In this document: positions 1 through 6,412 of the stretch, in pieces
How the letters are laid out: each line of letters begins with the position of its first letter
Numbering within the stretch: position 1 is the stretch's first letter
NCBI GenBank assembly: GCA_022822245.1
Contig: JAJECB010000014.1
Span: 1-11,459, forward strand
DNA length: 11,459 nucleotides
Direction: 5' to 3'
Origin: Gammaproteobacteria bacterium
GTDB taxonomy: Bacteria; Pseudomonadota; Gammaproteobacteria; HK1
Notes under the pieces: generated by a model
Seen by the model: only the letters and a program-made list of their open reading frames with translations
Told to the model about the DNA's origin: nothing
Database searches by the model: none
Made by a program: the position numbers and the translations under genes

Positions 1-153
1 GATCTTCGACTCCATCTCGAAGCCGAATCGCCTGATGACGCTGACTTCTGACAGATTCGCAGGGTTGACCGGATGACGCACACGTAGGACTCCGCAGACC
101 ATGAAGCCCATCGGCCGCCCCTGCGGCGCGTTCCGTGCCGCAAGGCCGACCAT
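1..153 (-). CDS. Possible 5' part of an unrecognised gene running off the left edge
   Basis: On the minus strand a frame stays open from an in-frame stop at 214-216 to the window edge. Candidate ATG starts are at 153, 111 and 102. The ATG at 111 is preceded by AGGGG about six bases upstream, the best SD of the three. From position 111 the frame codes for about 37 residues, ending RRFGFEMESKI at the edge. I do not recognise the product. In favour of a real gene: bases 1-100 are about 57% GC, lower than the rest of the window, and this frame reads without stops, whereas the three plus-strand frames all stop within the first 80 bases. Against: another minus frame is also open here, and the fragment is too short to judge. 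Confidence 0.25.
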   Translation of the reverse strand, partial: MVGLAARNAPQGRPMGFMVCGVLRVRHPVNPANLSEVSVIRRFGFEMESKI

Positions 154-361
154 CAGGTCCCGCTGAGGCGGAGAAGTCCAGGAACGCGACCCGTGCGGAA
201 GTCGAGACCCGGTTCAACAGACCGAATCCACCGACACATGAGCCCCGAGGTACCCGTTCCGGCCGCCCCGCCCCCCTTCGGACGGCTGCAGTTCTTCAGC
301 GCCGCGAGCATGCGCGCCGCCCGGGTGTGCGCGACGGGACGGAATGCGGGAAGGCCGGGGG
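154..361. other. Intergenic stretch downstream of the acyl-CoA ligase gene, no gene recognised
   Basis: This 208-bp stretch lies beyond the stop codon of the minus-strand ligase gene. Short frames exist on both strands (for example a minus frame from an ATG at 311 to a stop at 153), but none has a good SD or a recognisable product. I looked for a hairpin followed by a T-run that would end the ligase transcript and found none, so termination is either rho-dependent or lies further left. Confidence 0.5.
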
Positions 362-2314
362 TCAGGCGCCCGCGACCCGCTTGAGCTCTTCGATGGCCTC
401 GGGGTTGAGGAGCGCGGTCAGGTCTCCGGGGTCGCCCCCCGTCACCACCGCCTTCACTACCCGGCGGAGGATCTTGGTGTTGCGGGTCTTCGGGAGGTCG
501 GACACGAAGAGCTGGCGCTTCGGCCGAAAGGGCCGCCCGAGGCCGGCGCCCACCGCGTCGGCGATGGCGCGCTCGAGCTCCGGACCGGGCTCCACTCCGA
601 CGGACGGCACCAGGGCGAGGAGCAGCGCCTGGCCGGTGACCGGGTCCGGGACTCCGACCGCCGCCGCCTCCGACACCGCCCCGGTCGCGAGCGCGAGCCC
701 CTCGATCTCGGCCGGCCCGGTCCGCTTGCCGGCGATCTTGAGGGTGTCGTCCGATCGGCCCTCCACGAACCACTGTCCGTCCTCGTCCCGCCGCGCCCAG
801 TCCCCCTGGCGCCACAGGCGCCCTTCGTACTGGTTCCAGTACGTGTCGAGGTAGCGCTCGGCGTCGCGCCACACCCCTCGGGTCATGCCGATGTTGGCTT
901 CCCGGAGCACGAGCTCGCCGACCTCGCCGGTCGCGACCGGCCGGCCCGCGTCGTCGACGATGTCCGCGCTCACCCCCAGGGTCTCCGCGTTGAAGCCGCA
1001 GGGCTTGAGGGGTCGAAGGGGGATCGAGACGAGGATGGCGCCCGCGAGCTCGGTGCCGCCCGTGATATTGAGGATCGGCACCCGCCCCCGCCCCACGGTG
1101 TGAAAGAACCAGCTCCAGGCCTCCTCGGTCCACGGCTCCCCGGTGGAGCTCGCGCAGCGGAGCGACGAGAGGTCGTAGGGGGCCACCGCCTCGTTGCCGT
1201 GCCGCATGAGGCTGCGTACCGCGGTCGGGGCGACCCCGAGGTAGGTGACCCGGTGGTCCTGCACGAGCCGCCACATCCTCCCCGGCTCCGGGTAGTCGGG
1301 CACTCCCTCCGCGATCACCAGGCACCCGCCGCCGAGGGTGGCGATGGCGAGCTGCATCGGCCCCACCACCCAGCCGAAGTCGCTCATCCACAGCATCCGG
1401 TCGGTCGCCTTGAAGTCCATGCACAGGAGAAAGTCCACCGACATCTTGGCGACGTAGTTGCAGTGGGTGTGCACGGTCCCCTTGGGCCGGCCGGTGCTGC
1501 CGGAGGTGTAGAGCAGCATCGAGACCGCTTCCGCGTCCATCAGCTCGCAGTCGATGCGGTCCGCCTGCCCTTCGGTCACTTCGCGCCACCGGCGGTCGCG
1601 ATGCGGGTTCCAGTCGACCGGCGCACCGAGGTGTTCGTGCACGACGACGTGCCGCACGGACGGGACCCGCTCGAGGGCTGCGTCGAGGGTCGCCTTCATC
1701 GGGATCACCGACCCTCGCCGCAGGGTCGCGTCCACCGTCAGCACCGCCTTCGCATCCGCGTCCTCGAGCCTGGCCCGGACCGCGTCCTCGCCGAATCCCG
1801 AGAACAGCGGCACCACCACCGCCCCGATGTGCTGCACGGCGAAGAAGGCGGCCGTCACCTCCGGGATCATGGGCATGTAGAGCCCGACCGCATCCCCCGG
1901 CCCGAGCCCGAGGGAGCGGAGCCCACCCGCGAGCCGGCAGATCTCCCGGTCGAACTCCCGGTAGGTCCACTCCCGGACGTCGCCCCCCTCGCCCTCCCAC
2001 CGAATCGCGGGGCGATCCTCGGTGGGCGTCCCCCGATGGCGCTCGATGCAGTTGATGACCGCGTTGGTCCGCGCCCCGATGCACCATCTCGCCCACGCGA
2101 GTCCCTCGCTCGTGTCCCGGACGCGCTCGTAGGGAACCGGAAACCGCAAGTCCAGGAATCGGATCGCGGTGTCCCAGAACCGCTCCGGATCCTCCTTGCT
2201 CCACGCGAGGAGCGCCTCGTAGTCGTGGCCCTCGATGCCGACGTGCCGCATGAAGGGCACGAGGTTGCTCTGTTCCATCTGCTCGGGCGTCGGTTCCCAG
2301 GCGAATCGGCTCAT
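362..2314 (-). CDS. Acetyl-CoA-synthetase-like AMP-forming acyl-CoA ligase
   Basis: This 650-residue protein is the length of bacterial acetyl-CoA synthetase and belongs to the ANL (AMP-forming ligase) family, which activates a carboxylic acid with ATP to an acyl-adenylate and then forms the CoA thioester in the cytoplasm. An ACS_N-like segment covers roughly residues 30-90. The ATP-binding loop YTSGSTGRPKG is at 269-279, the A5 motif NITGGTE at 416-422, the hinge region GRSDDTLKIAGKR at 519-531, and the catalytic lysine of the A10 motif (PKTRNTKI) is Lys614. True acetyl-CoA synthetases have WWQTE at A5, where the second Trp limits the acyl pocket. Here that position is Gly, closer to the GGT of acetoacetyl-CoA synthetases, so a larger acyl substrate is inferred. 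The start is set by GAGGAG six bases upstream of the ATG; the open frame further upstream only overlaps the divergent gene. It is divergent from the crotonase-family gene, so the two may share a pathway. The substrate is unknown. Confidence 0.94.
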   Translation of the reverse strand: MSRFAWEPTPEQMEQSNLVPFMRHVGIEGHDYEALLAWSKEDPERFWDTAIRFLDLRFPVPYERVRDTSEGLAWARWCIGARTNAVINCIERHRGTPTEDRPAIRWEGEGGDVREWTYREFDREICRLAGGLRSLGLGPGDAVGLYMPMIPEVTAAFFAVQHIGAVVVPLFSGFGEDAVRARLEDADAKAVLTVDATLRRGSVIPMKATLDAALERVPSVRHVVVHEHLGAPVDWNPHRDRRWREVTEGQADRIDCELMDAEAVSMLLYTSGSTGRPKGTVHTHCNYVAKMSVDFLLCMDFKATDRMLWMSDFGWVVGPMQLAIATLGGGCLVIAEGVPDYPEPGRMWRLVQDHRVTYLGVAPTAVRSLMRHGNEAVAPYDLSSLRCASSTGEPWTEEAWSWFFHTVGRGRVPILNITGGTELAGAILVSIPLRPLKPCGFNAETLGVSADIVDDAGRPVATGEVGELVLREANIGMTRGVWRDAERYLDTYWNQYEGRLWRQGDWARRDEDGQWFVEGRSDDTLKIAGKRTGPAEIEGLALATGAVSEAAAVGVPDPVTGQALLLALVPSVGVEPGPELERAIADAVGAGLGRPFRPKRQLFVSDLPKTRNTKILRRVVKAVVTGGDPGDLTALLNPEAIEELKRVAGA

Positions 2315-2480
2315 GCGGGGCTCCTCGGAGGGTGGCGGCGCAAGTGTATCGGGCGGGGCTCTTCGATCCCGATTGCGCCACCCCCGATCCGGCGAAAGCC
2401 CGGGAGACGGGGCGGCGGCAGCGGCGGCGGGGGATCGATCGTATGATCCCGGCCCGCGCCCCGGCGACTGCGGAAGACCG
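2315..2480. promoter_or_regulatory. Divergent promoter region with operator-like dyad
   Basis: This region must carry the promoters of both the ligase (minus) and the crotonase-family gene (plus). A perfect dyad, GGGATC-N8-GATCCC, occupies 2431-2450 and overlaps a -10-like TATGAT at 2442-2447, 33 bases before the plus-strand ATG. A further GATCCC half-site is at 2365-2370. No good -35 hexamer is visible at the expected distance. On the minus strand a weak -10-like TACACT lies about 30 bases before the ligase ATG. The layout is consistent with a repressor controlling both genes, but this is inference from short motifs. Confidence 0.4.
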
Positions 2481-3269
2481 ATGACGACCCAGGAAAGCTC
2501 CACCCCGATCCTCACCATCGACGGCCCCCGCGCCGACATCCGGTTCAATCGTCCCGACAAGCTGAACCGCATCGAGCCCGTTGACCTCGAGGCGCTCGAC
2601 CGGCACCTCGACGCTATCGAGGGCGACGCTTCCCTCCGGGTGTTGGTGCTGACCGGAAGCGGGCGGGTGTTCGGCGCCGGCTACCACATCGGCGATCTCG
2701 ACGACCAGCACTCCGGCACTCGCACGCCGACCGGCGACGAGGTCGACTTCGAGACGGTGGCGAACCGGCTGGAAGACTGTCCGCTGCCGACCATCTGCCG
2801 GCTGAACGGCAGCGTCTACGGCGGCTCGACCGATCTCGCCCTCGCCTGCGACTTCCGGATCGGGGTCGTGGGCGCCGAGATGGTGATGCCGGCCGCCCGC
2901 CTCGGCACCCACTACTACCAGGGGGGCATGGAGCGCTACGTCACCCGGCTGGGCGTCGGCGCGGCGAAGCGGCTGTTCATGGCCTCGCTGCCCCAGACAA
3001 CCGAGGACATGCTCCGGATCGGCTTTCTCGACGAGGCGGTACCGGCCGAGGAGCTCGACGCGCGCGTCGACGCCCTCGCCACCCGCCTCGCCCGCAACGC
3101 CCCCCTCTCGGTGCGCAACATGAAGCGCGCGATGAACGAGATCGCGGTGAGCCGGCTCGACGTGGAGGCGTTCCGGGCCGGCTACGAAGCGTGCCGCGAG
3201 TCGCAGGACTTCCGGGAAGGGGTTCGCGCCTGGAAGGAAAAGCGCACCCCCGTCTTCGAGGGGCACTGA
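2481..3269 (+). CDS. Enoyl-CoA hydratase/isomerase-family (crotonase-fold) protein with altered catalytic residues
   Basis: The 262-residue protein has the length and pattern of the crotonase family, which binds acyl-CoA thioesters and stabilises their enolate in an oxyanion hole. The first oxyanion-hole segment is FGAGYHIGDL (64-73) and the second is VYGGSTDLALACD (112-124). The two glutamates used for water addition in classical hydratases (Glu144 and Glu164 of the rat mitochondrial enzyme) align by motif to Asp118 (GGSTD instead of GGGCE) and Ala138 (MPA instead of QPE). Classical hydratase activity is therefore doubtful; an isomerase, thioesterase, dehalogenase-like or decarboxylase role is possible. 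The start ATG at 2481 has a weak GGAAG upstream; the frame is open further upstream but crosses the divergent gene. It is divergent from the acyl-CoA ligase, suggesting that it acts on the CoA thioester that enzyme makes. It ends 8 bp from the convergent CinA-type gene. Confidence 0.92.
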   Translation: MTTQESSTPILTIDGPRADIRFNRPDKLNRIEPVDLEALDRHLDAIEGDASLRVLVLTGSGRVFGAGYHIGDLDDQHSGTRTPTGDEVDFETVANRLEDCPLPTICRLNGSVYGGSTDLALACDFRIGVVGAEMVMPAARLGTHYYQGGMERYVTRLGVGAAKRLFMASLPQTTEDMLRIGFLDEAVPAEELDARVDALATRLARNAPLSVRNMKRAMNEIAVSRLDVEAFRAGYEACRESQDFREGVRAWKEKRTPVFEGH

Positions 3270-3277
3270 CCCGGGCG

Positions 3278-4033
3278 CTACGCGACCTCCCCTTCGACCG
3301 GCTCCTCGCCGAGCTCCCGGACGATGGCCCGGAAGCTCGCCGCGGCGGCGTCGAGGGCGCCCGGGTCGCGGCTCCGGAACACGATCGACGTGCCGTAGCG
3401 CTTCTTCCGGTAGAACGGATAGGAGCCGATCTCGACCGCGGCCCGCCATTCCTCCTGGATCTCGCGCAGGCGCTCCGCCACCGTCCCCTCGCCGAGAAAG
3501 CACGAGACGGTAACCGACGTGGCGGGCGGTCCGCCCTCCAGCTCGTGGGCGATCTCCTCGAACATCGCCTGCATGATCGCCGGAACGCCCGCGAACACGT
3601 AGACGTTCTCGATCCGGAACCCCGGGGCATGGCTCACCGGGTTCTTGACGAGCGACGCCCCGTCCGGGATGCGGGCCATCCGAAGGCGCGCCTCGTTCAG
3701 CATCTCCGAGGAGTAGTTCGCCCGCAGCACGGCCACCGCGTCCGGATGGTGCGAGATGCCGATCCCGAAGGCCTTCGCGATGGAGTCGGCGGTGATGTCG
3801 TCGTGGGTGGGACCGATCCCGCCGGTGGTGAACACGTACCGGTACCGCCCGCGCGCGTCGTTGACCGCTTCCACGATCATCGCCTCGTCGTCGGGCAGGA
3901 TCCGCGCCTCGCGGAGCTCGATCCCGAGCTCGGCGAGGCGCCGGGCGACGTGGTTGAGATTGCGGTCCGGCGTGCGCCCGGACAGCACCTCGTTGCCGAT
4001 CACGAGCACACAGGCGGTCATTTCGCTGCTCAT
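3278..4033 (-). CDS. CinA N-terminal-type protein (MoCF/molybdopterin-binding domain)
   Basis: This 251-residue protein matches the COG1058 domain that forms the N-terminal half of CinA. That domain has the MoaB/MogA (MoCF) fold, and in studied CinA proteins it is linked to ADP-ribose hydrolysis. VIGNE is at residues 11-15 and the signature TTGGIGPTHDDIT at 69-81. The C-terminal nicotinamide-nucleotide amidase (PncC) domain of full-length CinA, which is about 400 residues long, is absent. This stand-alone short form is common in proteobacteria and is often annotated as competence/damage-inducible protein A or a molybdopterin-binding protein; its physiological role is not established. ATG at 4033 is used. 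A second in-frame ATG at 4021 would remove four residues, and neither has a strong SD. The stop codon is 8 bp from that of the convergent crotonase-family gene. Confidence 0.92.
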   Translation of the reverse strand: MSSEMTACVLVIGNEVLSGRTPDRNLNHVARRLAELGIELREARILPDDEAMIVEAVNDARGRYRYVFTTGGIGPTHDDITADSIAKAFGIGISHHPDAVAVLRANYSSEMLNEARLRMARIPDGASLVKNPVSHAPGFRIENVYVFAGVPAIMQAMFEEIAHELEGGPPATSVTVSCFLGEGTVAERLREIQEEWRAAVEIGSYPFYRKKRYGTSIVFRSRDPGALDAAAASFRAIVRELGEEPVEGEVA

Positions 4034-4103
4034 TGGCCTAGCGTATCATCGCCCGGATTACCGGAAATCGTTCGGCCCGCTCAGGTCCCAGGGGGTGTCA
4101 CCC
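4034..4103. promoter_or_regulatory. Divergent intergenic region with an SD-overlapping dyad
   Basis: These 70 bp separate the CinA-type gene (minus) and the LLM oxidoreductase gene (plus), so both promoters should be here or just inside the neighbouring gene. A -10-like TATCAT is at 4044-4049 on the plus strand, without a clear -35. The bases directly before the oxidoreductase ATG form a perfect dyad, GGGTG-T-CACCC (4093-4103). It contains the SD core GGTG (4094-4097, six bases from the ATG), so a short RNA hairpin there could mask the ribosome binding site. Confidence 0.35.
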
Positions 4104-5225
4104 ATGCACGTCGGCTACTCCGCCATCTTCCAGAACCCGGACGACGCCCTGTCCGACTACGAGGTCTACCGGAACGAGCTCCGGCTCGCGGAGCTGGCCG
4201 AGCCCCTCGGATTCGAGTCGATCTGGTCGGTCGAGCACCACTTCACCGACTACACGATGTGCCCGGACGTCGTGCAGTTCCTCACCTACATGGCGGGACG
4301 GACCAAGCGTGCGAAGCTCGGCACGATGGTGGTGGTGCTCCCCTGGCACGACCCGATGCGGGTGGCCGAGAAGGTCGCGATGCTCGACAACATCTCGGAC
4401 GGGCGGGTCATCCTCGGCATCGGCCGCGGGCTCGGCCGGGTGGAGTTCGAGGGCTTCCGGGTGGACATGAACGAGTCGCGGCAACGGTTCGTCGAGTACG
4501 CGGAGTACGTGCTGGAGGGCCTCGAGAGGGGTTACGTCGAGTACGACGGAGAGTTCGTCAAGCAGCCCCGCCGCGACCTTCGACCCGCCCCCTTCCGCAC
4601 CTTCCGGGGCCGCACCTACGCGGCGGCGGTATCGCCGGAATCGTCCCGCATCATGGCCGGGCTCGGGGTCGGCCTCCTCATCGTGCCGCAGAAGCCGTGG
4701 GACGACGTGGAACGCGAGATCGGGGAGTACCGCGAGCTGTACCGAGAGGTGAACGGGACCGAGCCGCCGCCCCCGCTCGTCGCCGGCTGGACGTTTGTCG
4801 ACGAGAGCGCCGACCGCGCGGAAGAGATGGCCATGCGGTACATCGGCAAGTACTACGACACGGTGATGAAGCACTACGAGTTCAAGCGCGACCACCTCAA
4901 GTCGACCCGCGGCTACGAGTACTATGCCGCCCTCACGAAGTACATCGACAAGCGCGGACAGGAAGGCGCCGCCGCCGACTTCGCGCGCCTGCACCCCTGG
5001 GGCACCCCCGAGCAGGTGTACGAGAAGATCATGGACATCCACCGGGCGGTGGGCCACAACGGGTTCATGGCCATCACGAGCTACTCCGGCATGCCCTGGG
5101 ACGAAGCGGAGCGCAACATGCGCCTCTTCGCCCGCGAGGTGATGCCGGAGCTCAAGAAGTTCGATTGCGAAGCGCCGCAGTTCGAGATGGAGACCGGGTT
5201 GGAGGTGGGGGCGGCCGCGGACTGA
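4104..5225 (+). CDS. LLM-class flavin-dependent oxidoreductase (bacterial luciferase-like)
   Basis: The 373-residue protein is a luciferase-like monooxygenase-family enzyme with a TIM-barrel fold. These enzymes use reduced FMN (some use F420) to oxygenate or reduce small organic substrates in the cytoplasm. Family signatures are the N-terminal ELAEPLGFESIWSVEHHF (30-47), the strand VVVLPWHDP (77-85), LDNISDGR (94-101) and the glycine-rich IGRGLGR (106-112). SDGR followed by GxGRG is the usual signature around the flavin phosphate site of LuxA-like proteins. The start is supported by the MHVGY opening, typical of the family, and by a GGTG SD six bases before it. No flavin reductase gene is adjacent, so the reductant source must lie elsewhere. 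The substrate cannot be told from sequence. An 83-bp gap separates it from the peptidase gene downstream. Confidence 0.93.
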   Translation: MHVGYSAIFQNPDDALSDYEVYRNELRLAELAEPLGFESIWSVEHHFTDYTMCPDVVQFLTYMAGRTKRAKLGTMVVVLPWHDPMRVAEKVAMLDNISDGRVILGIGRGLGRVEFEGFRVDMNESRQRFVEYAEYVLEGLERGYVEYDGEFVKQPRRDLRPAPFRTFRGRTYAAAVSPESSRIMAGLGVGLLIVPQKPWDDVEREIGEYRELYREVNGTEPPPPLVAGWTFVDESADRAEEMAMRYIGKYYDTVMKHYEFKRDHLKSTRGYEYYAALTKYIDKRGQEGAAADFARLHPWGTPEQVYEKIMDIHRAVGHNGFMAITSYSGMPWDEAERNMRLFAREVMPELKKFDCEAPQFEMETGLEVGAAAD

Positions 5226-5308
5226 GCCGCGCGCCGGGTCCTCCGCACCCGCCGTCCGGGCTCTCCGGCTCGCCACGATCCCCGGCGCACCGGGCGAAGC
5301 ACCCGATC

Positions 5309-6340
5309 ATGGAGTGGCTTGCGGAATACGGGCTGTTCCTCGCCAAGGCGGCCACCCTCGTCATCGCGGTCGGTCTTGCCGCCGCCCTCGTCGCGGGCGC
5401 GGCGCGTCAGACGCGGGCGGGGCGCCGCCGCACCGCGCCTCCGGAGGTCGTTCCCCTCAACCGGGAATACCGCCGGATGGCGGCCGCATTCGAGAGTGCG
5501 GCCATGCCCCGCAAGGCGGTCCGCGCCCGGCGAAAGGCCGACAAGGCGGAGCGCAAGGCGCGCGACCGGGAAGAGCGCCGCCGGCTCGCGAGCGGCGGGG
5601 AGGGCGGGCGCCGCCGGGTCTTCGTGATCGACTTCAAGGGAGATCTCCGGGCGAGCGGCGTGGACGCGCTGCGCGAGGAGGTGACCCTCGTGCTCGCGGT
5701 CGCCACGGAGCGGGACGAGGTGGTGGTGCGACTCGAGAACTCGGGAGGGGCGGCCCACGGGCACGGGCTCGGCGCGTCCCAGCTCGCCCGGATCCGCGAA
5801 CGGGGCATCGCGCTCACCGTCACCGTGGACCGGGTCGCGGCGAGCGGCGGCTACATGATGGCCTGCGTCGCGAACCGGATCCTCGCCGCTCCGTTCGCGA
5901 TCGTCGGCTCGATCGGCGCGTTCGCGGCGATCCCGAACCTGCACCGCCTGCTCGAGGCGCACGGGGTGGACGTGGAGCAGTTCCAGGCCGGCGAATACAA
6001 GCTCACGGTGACGATGCTCGGCAAGAACACGGACGCGGGGCGCGAGAAGTTCCAGGATCAGCTCGACAACATCCACAAGCTGTTCCGGGAGTTCGTGGCC
6101 GAGTACCGGCCGTCCCTCGACGTGGAGCGGGTGGGGACCGGGGAGTACTGGCACGGCCGGGACGCGCTCGACCTCAACCTGGTGGACGAGCTTCGAACGA
6201 GCGACGACTACCTCTACGCGGCGAGCCGTGAGGCGGATCTGTACCGGATCCGGGGAGCCGGCCGGCACCGCCTCCGGCACCGGCTCGCGGAGCTGGCCGA
6301 GCTCGCGGTCGATCGCTGCACGTCCCACCTTTCGCGCTGA
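5309..6340 (+). CDS. sohB: SohB-type inner-membrane peptidase (family S49)
   Basis: The 343-residue protein is close to E. coli SohB (349). It opens with MEWLAEYGLFLAKAATL, very like the E. coli start, and has one membrane helix at about residues 9-31. A basic, probably coiled linker follows (about 50-105, rich in Arg, Lys, Glu and Ala), then the S49 protease domain. The nucleophile is Ser179 in AASGGYMM and the general base is Lys231 in GEYKLT; the segment around 238-247 (GKNTDAGREK) also follows SohB. S49 enzymes of this type use a Ser-Lys dyad and cut peptides or membrane-protein remnants at the cytoplasmic membrane. Residues 315-343 form an Arg-rich tail. There is only a weak SD (GGGCGAAG), but homology fixes the start. 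It is followed after 68 bp by gcvT and probably transcribed with it; no functional link between the two is known to me. Confidence 0.93.
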   Translation: MEWLAEYGLFLAKAATLVIAVGLAAALVAGAARQTRAGRRRTAPPEVVPLNREYRRMAAAFESAAMPRKAVRARRKADKAERKARDREERRRLASGGEGGRRRVFVIDFKGDLRASGVDALREEVTLVLAVATERDEVVVRLENSGGAAHGHGLGASQLARIRERGIALTVTVDRVAASGGYMMACVANRILAAPFAIVGSIGAFAAIPNLHRLLEAHGVDVEQFQAGEYKLTVTMLGKNTDAGREKFQDQLDNIHKLFREFVAEYRPSLDVERVGTGEYWHGRDALDLNLVDELRTSDDYLYAASREADLYRIRGAGRHRLRHRLAELAELAVDRCTSHLSR

Positions 6341-6364
6341 GAACGCCGATCGAGGAACCCGCCC

Positions 6365-6412
6365 ATGCACGCCCACTCGACCACCGGCGCCAACCGGCGC
6401 CCGCCGTCATGA
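6365..6412 (+). CDS. Putative 15-codon leader ORF upstream of gcvT
   Basis: An ATG at 6365 is preceded by a strong SD, GAGGAA at 6352-6357, with a seven-base spacer. The frame codes for 15 residues (MHAHSTTGANRRPPS), and its TGA at 6410-6412 overlaps the gcvT ATG at 6409 in an ATGA junction. gcvT itself has no SD. The simplest reading is a translated leader that delivers ribosomes to gcvT. Alternatively, a one-base sequencing error hides an N-terminal extension of GcvT, since the family's conserved part starts only at about residue 13 of the downstream frame. No similar peptide is known to me. Confidence 0.4.
   Translation: MHAHSTTGANRRPPS
6386..6401 (+). promoter_or_regulatory. GC-rich hairpin before the gcvT start
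   Basis: Two copies of ACCGGCGCC lie in tandem (6383-6391 and 6393-6401, one base between). Because GGCGCC is its own reverse complement, the two copies can pair as a six-bp all-GC stem with the loop AACC. The stem ends seven bases before the gcvT ATG, the place where an SD would normally bind the ribosome. It lies inside the leader ORF, so ribosomes translating the leader would open it. Confidence 0.4.

Noticed and set aside
2315..2572. N-terminal extension of the ligase by 86 codons
   Set aside because: It would overlap the divergent crotonase-family gene, and the ATG at 2314 has a clear GAGGAG SD.
3260..3290. Bidirectional terminator between the convergent crotonase and CinA-type genes
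   Set aside because: Only 8 bp separate the stop codons, and there is no stem followed by a T-run.
153..3503. Minus-strand open frame of over 1100 codons overlapping the ligase and crotonase genes
   Set aside because: Low-complexity Arg/Gly/Ala-rich translation with no domain pattern; it is an out-of-frame shadow of real genes kept open by high GC.
3191..6340. Plus-strand frame open for over 1000 codons ending at the SohB stop
   Set aside because: Only its last 343 codons (from 5309) match a family; the rest is antisense to the CinA-type gene or out of frame with the LLM oxidoreductase gene.
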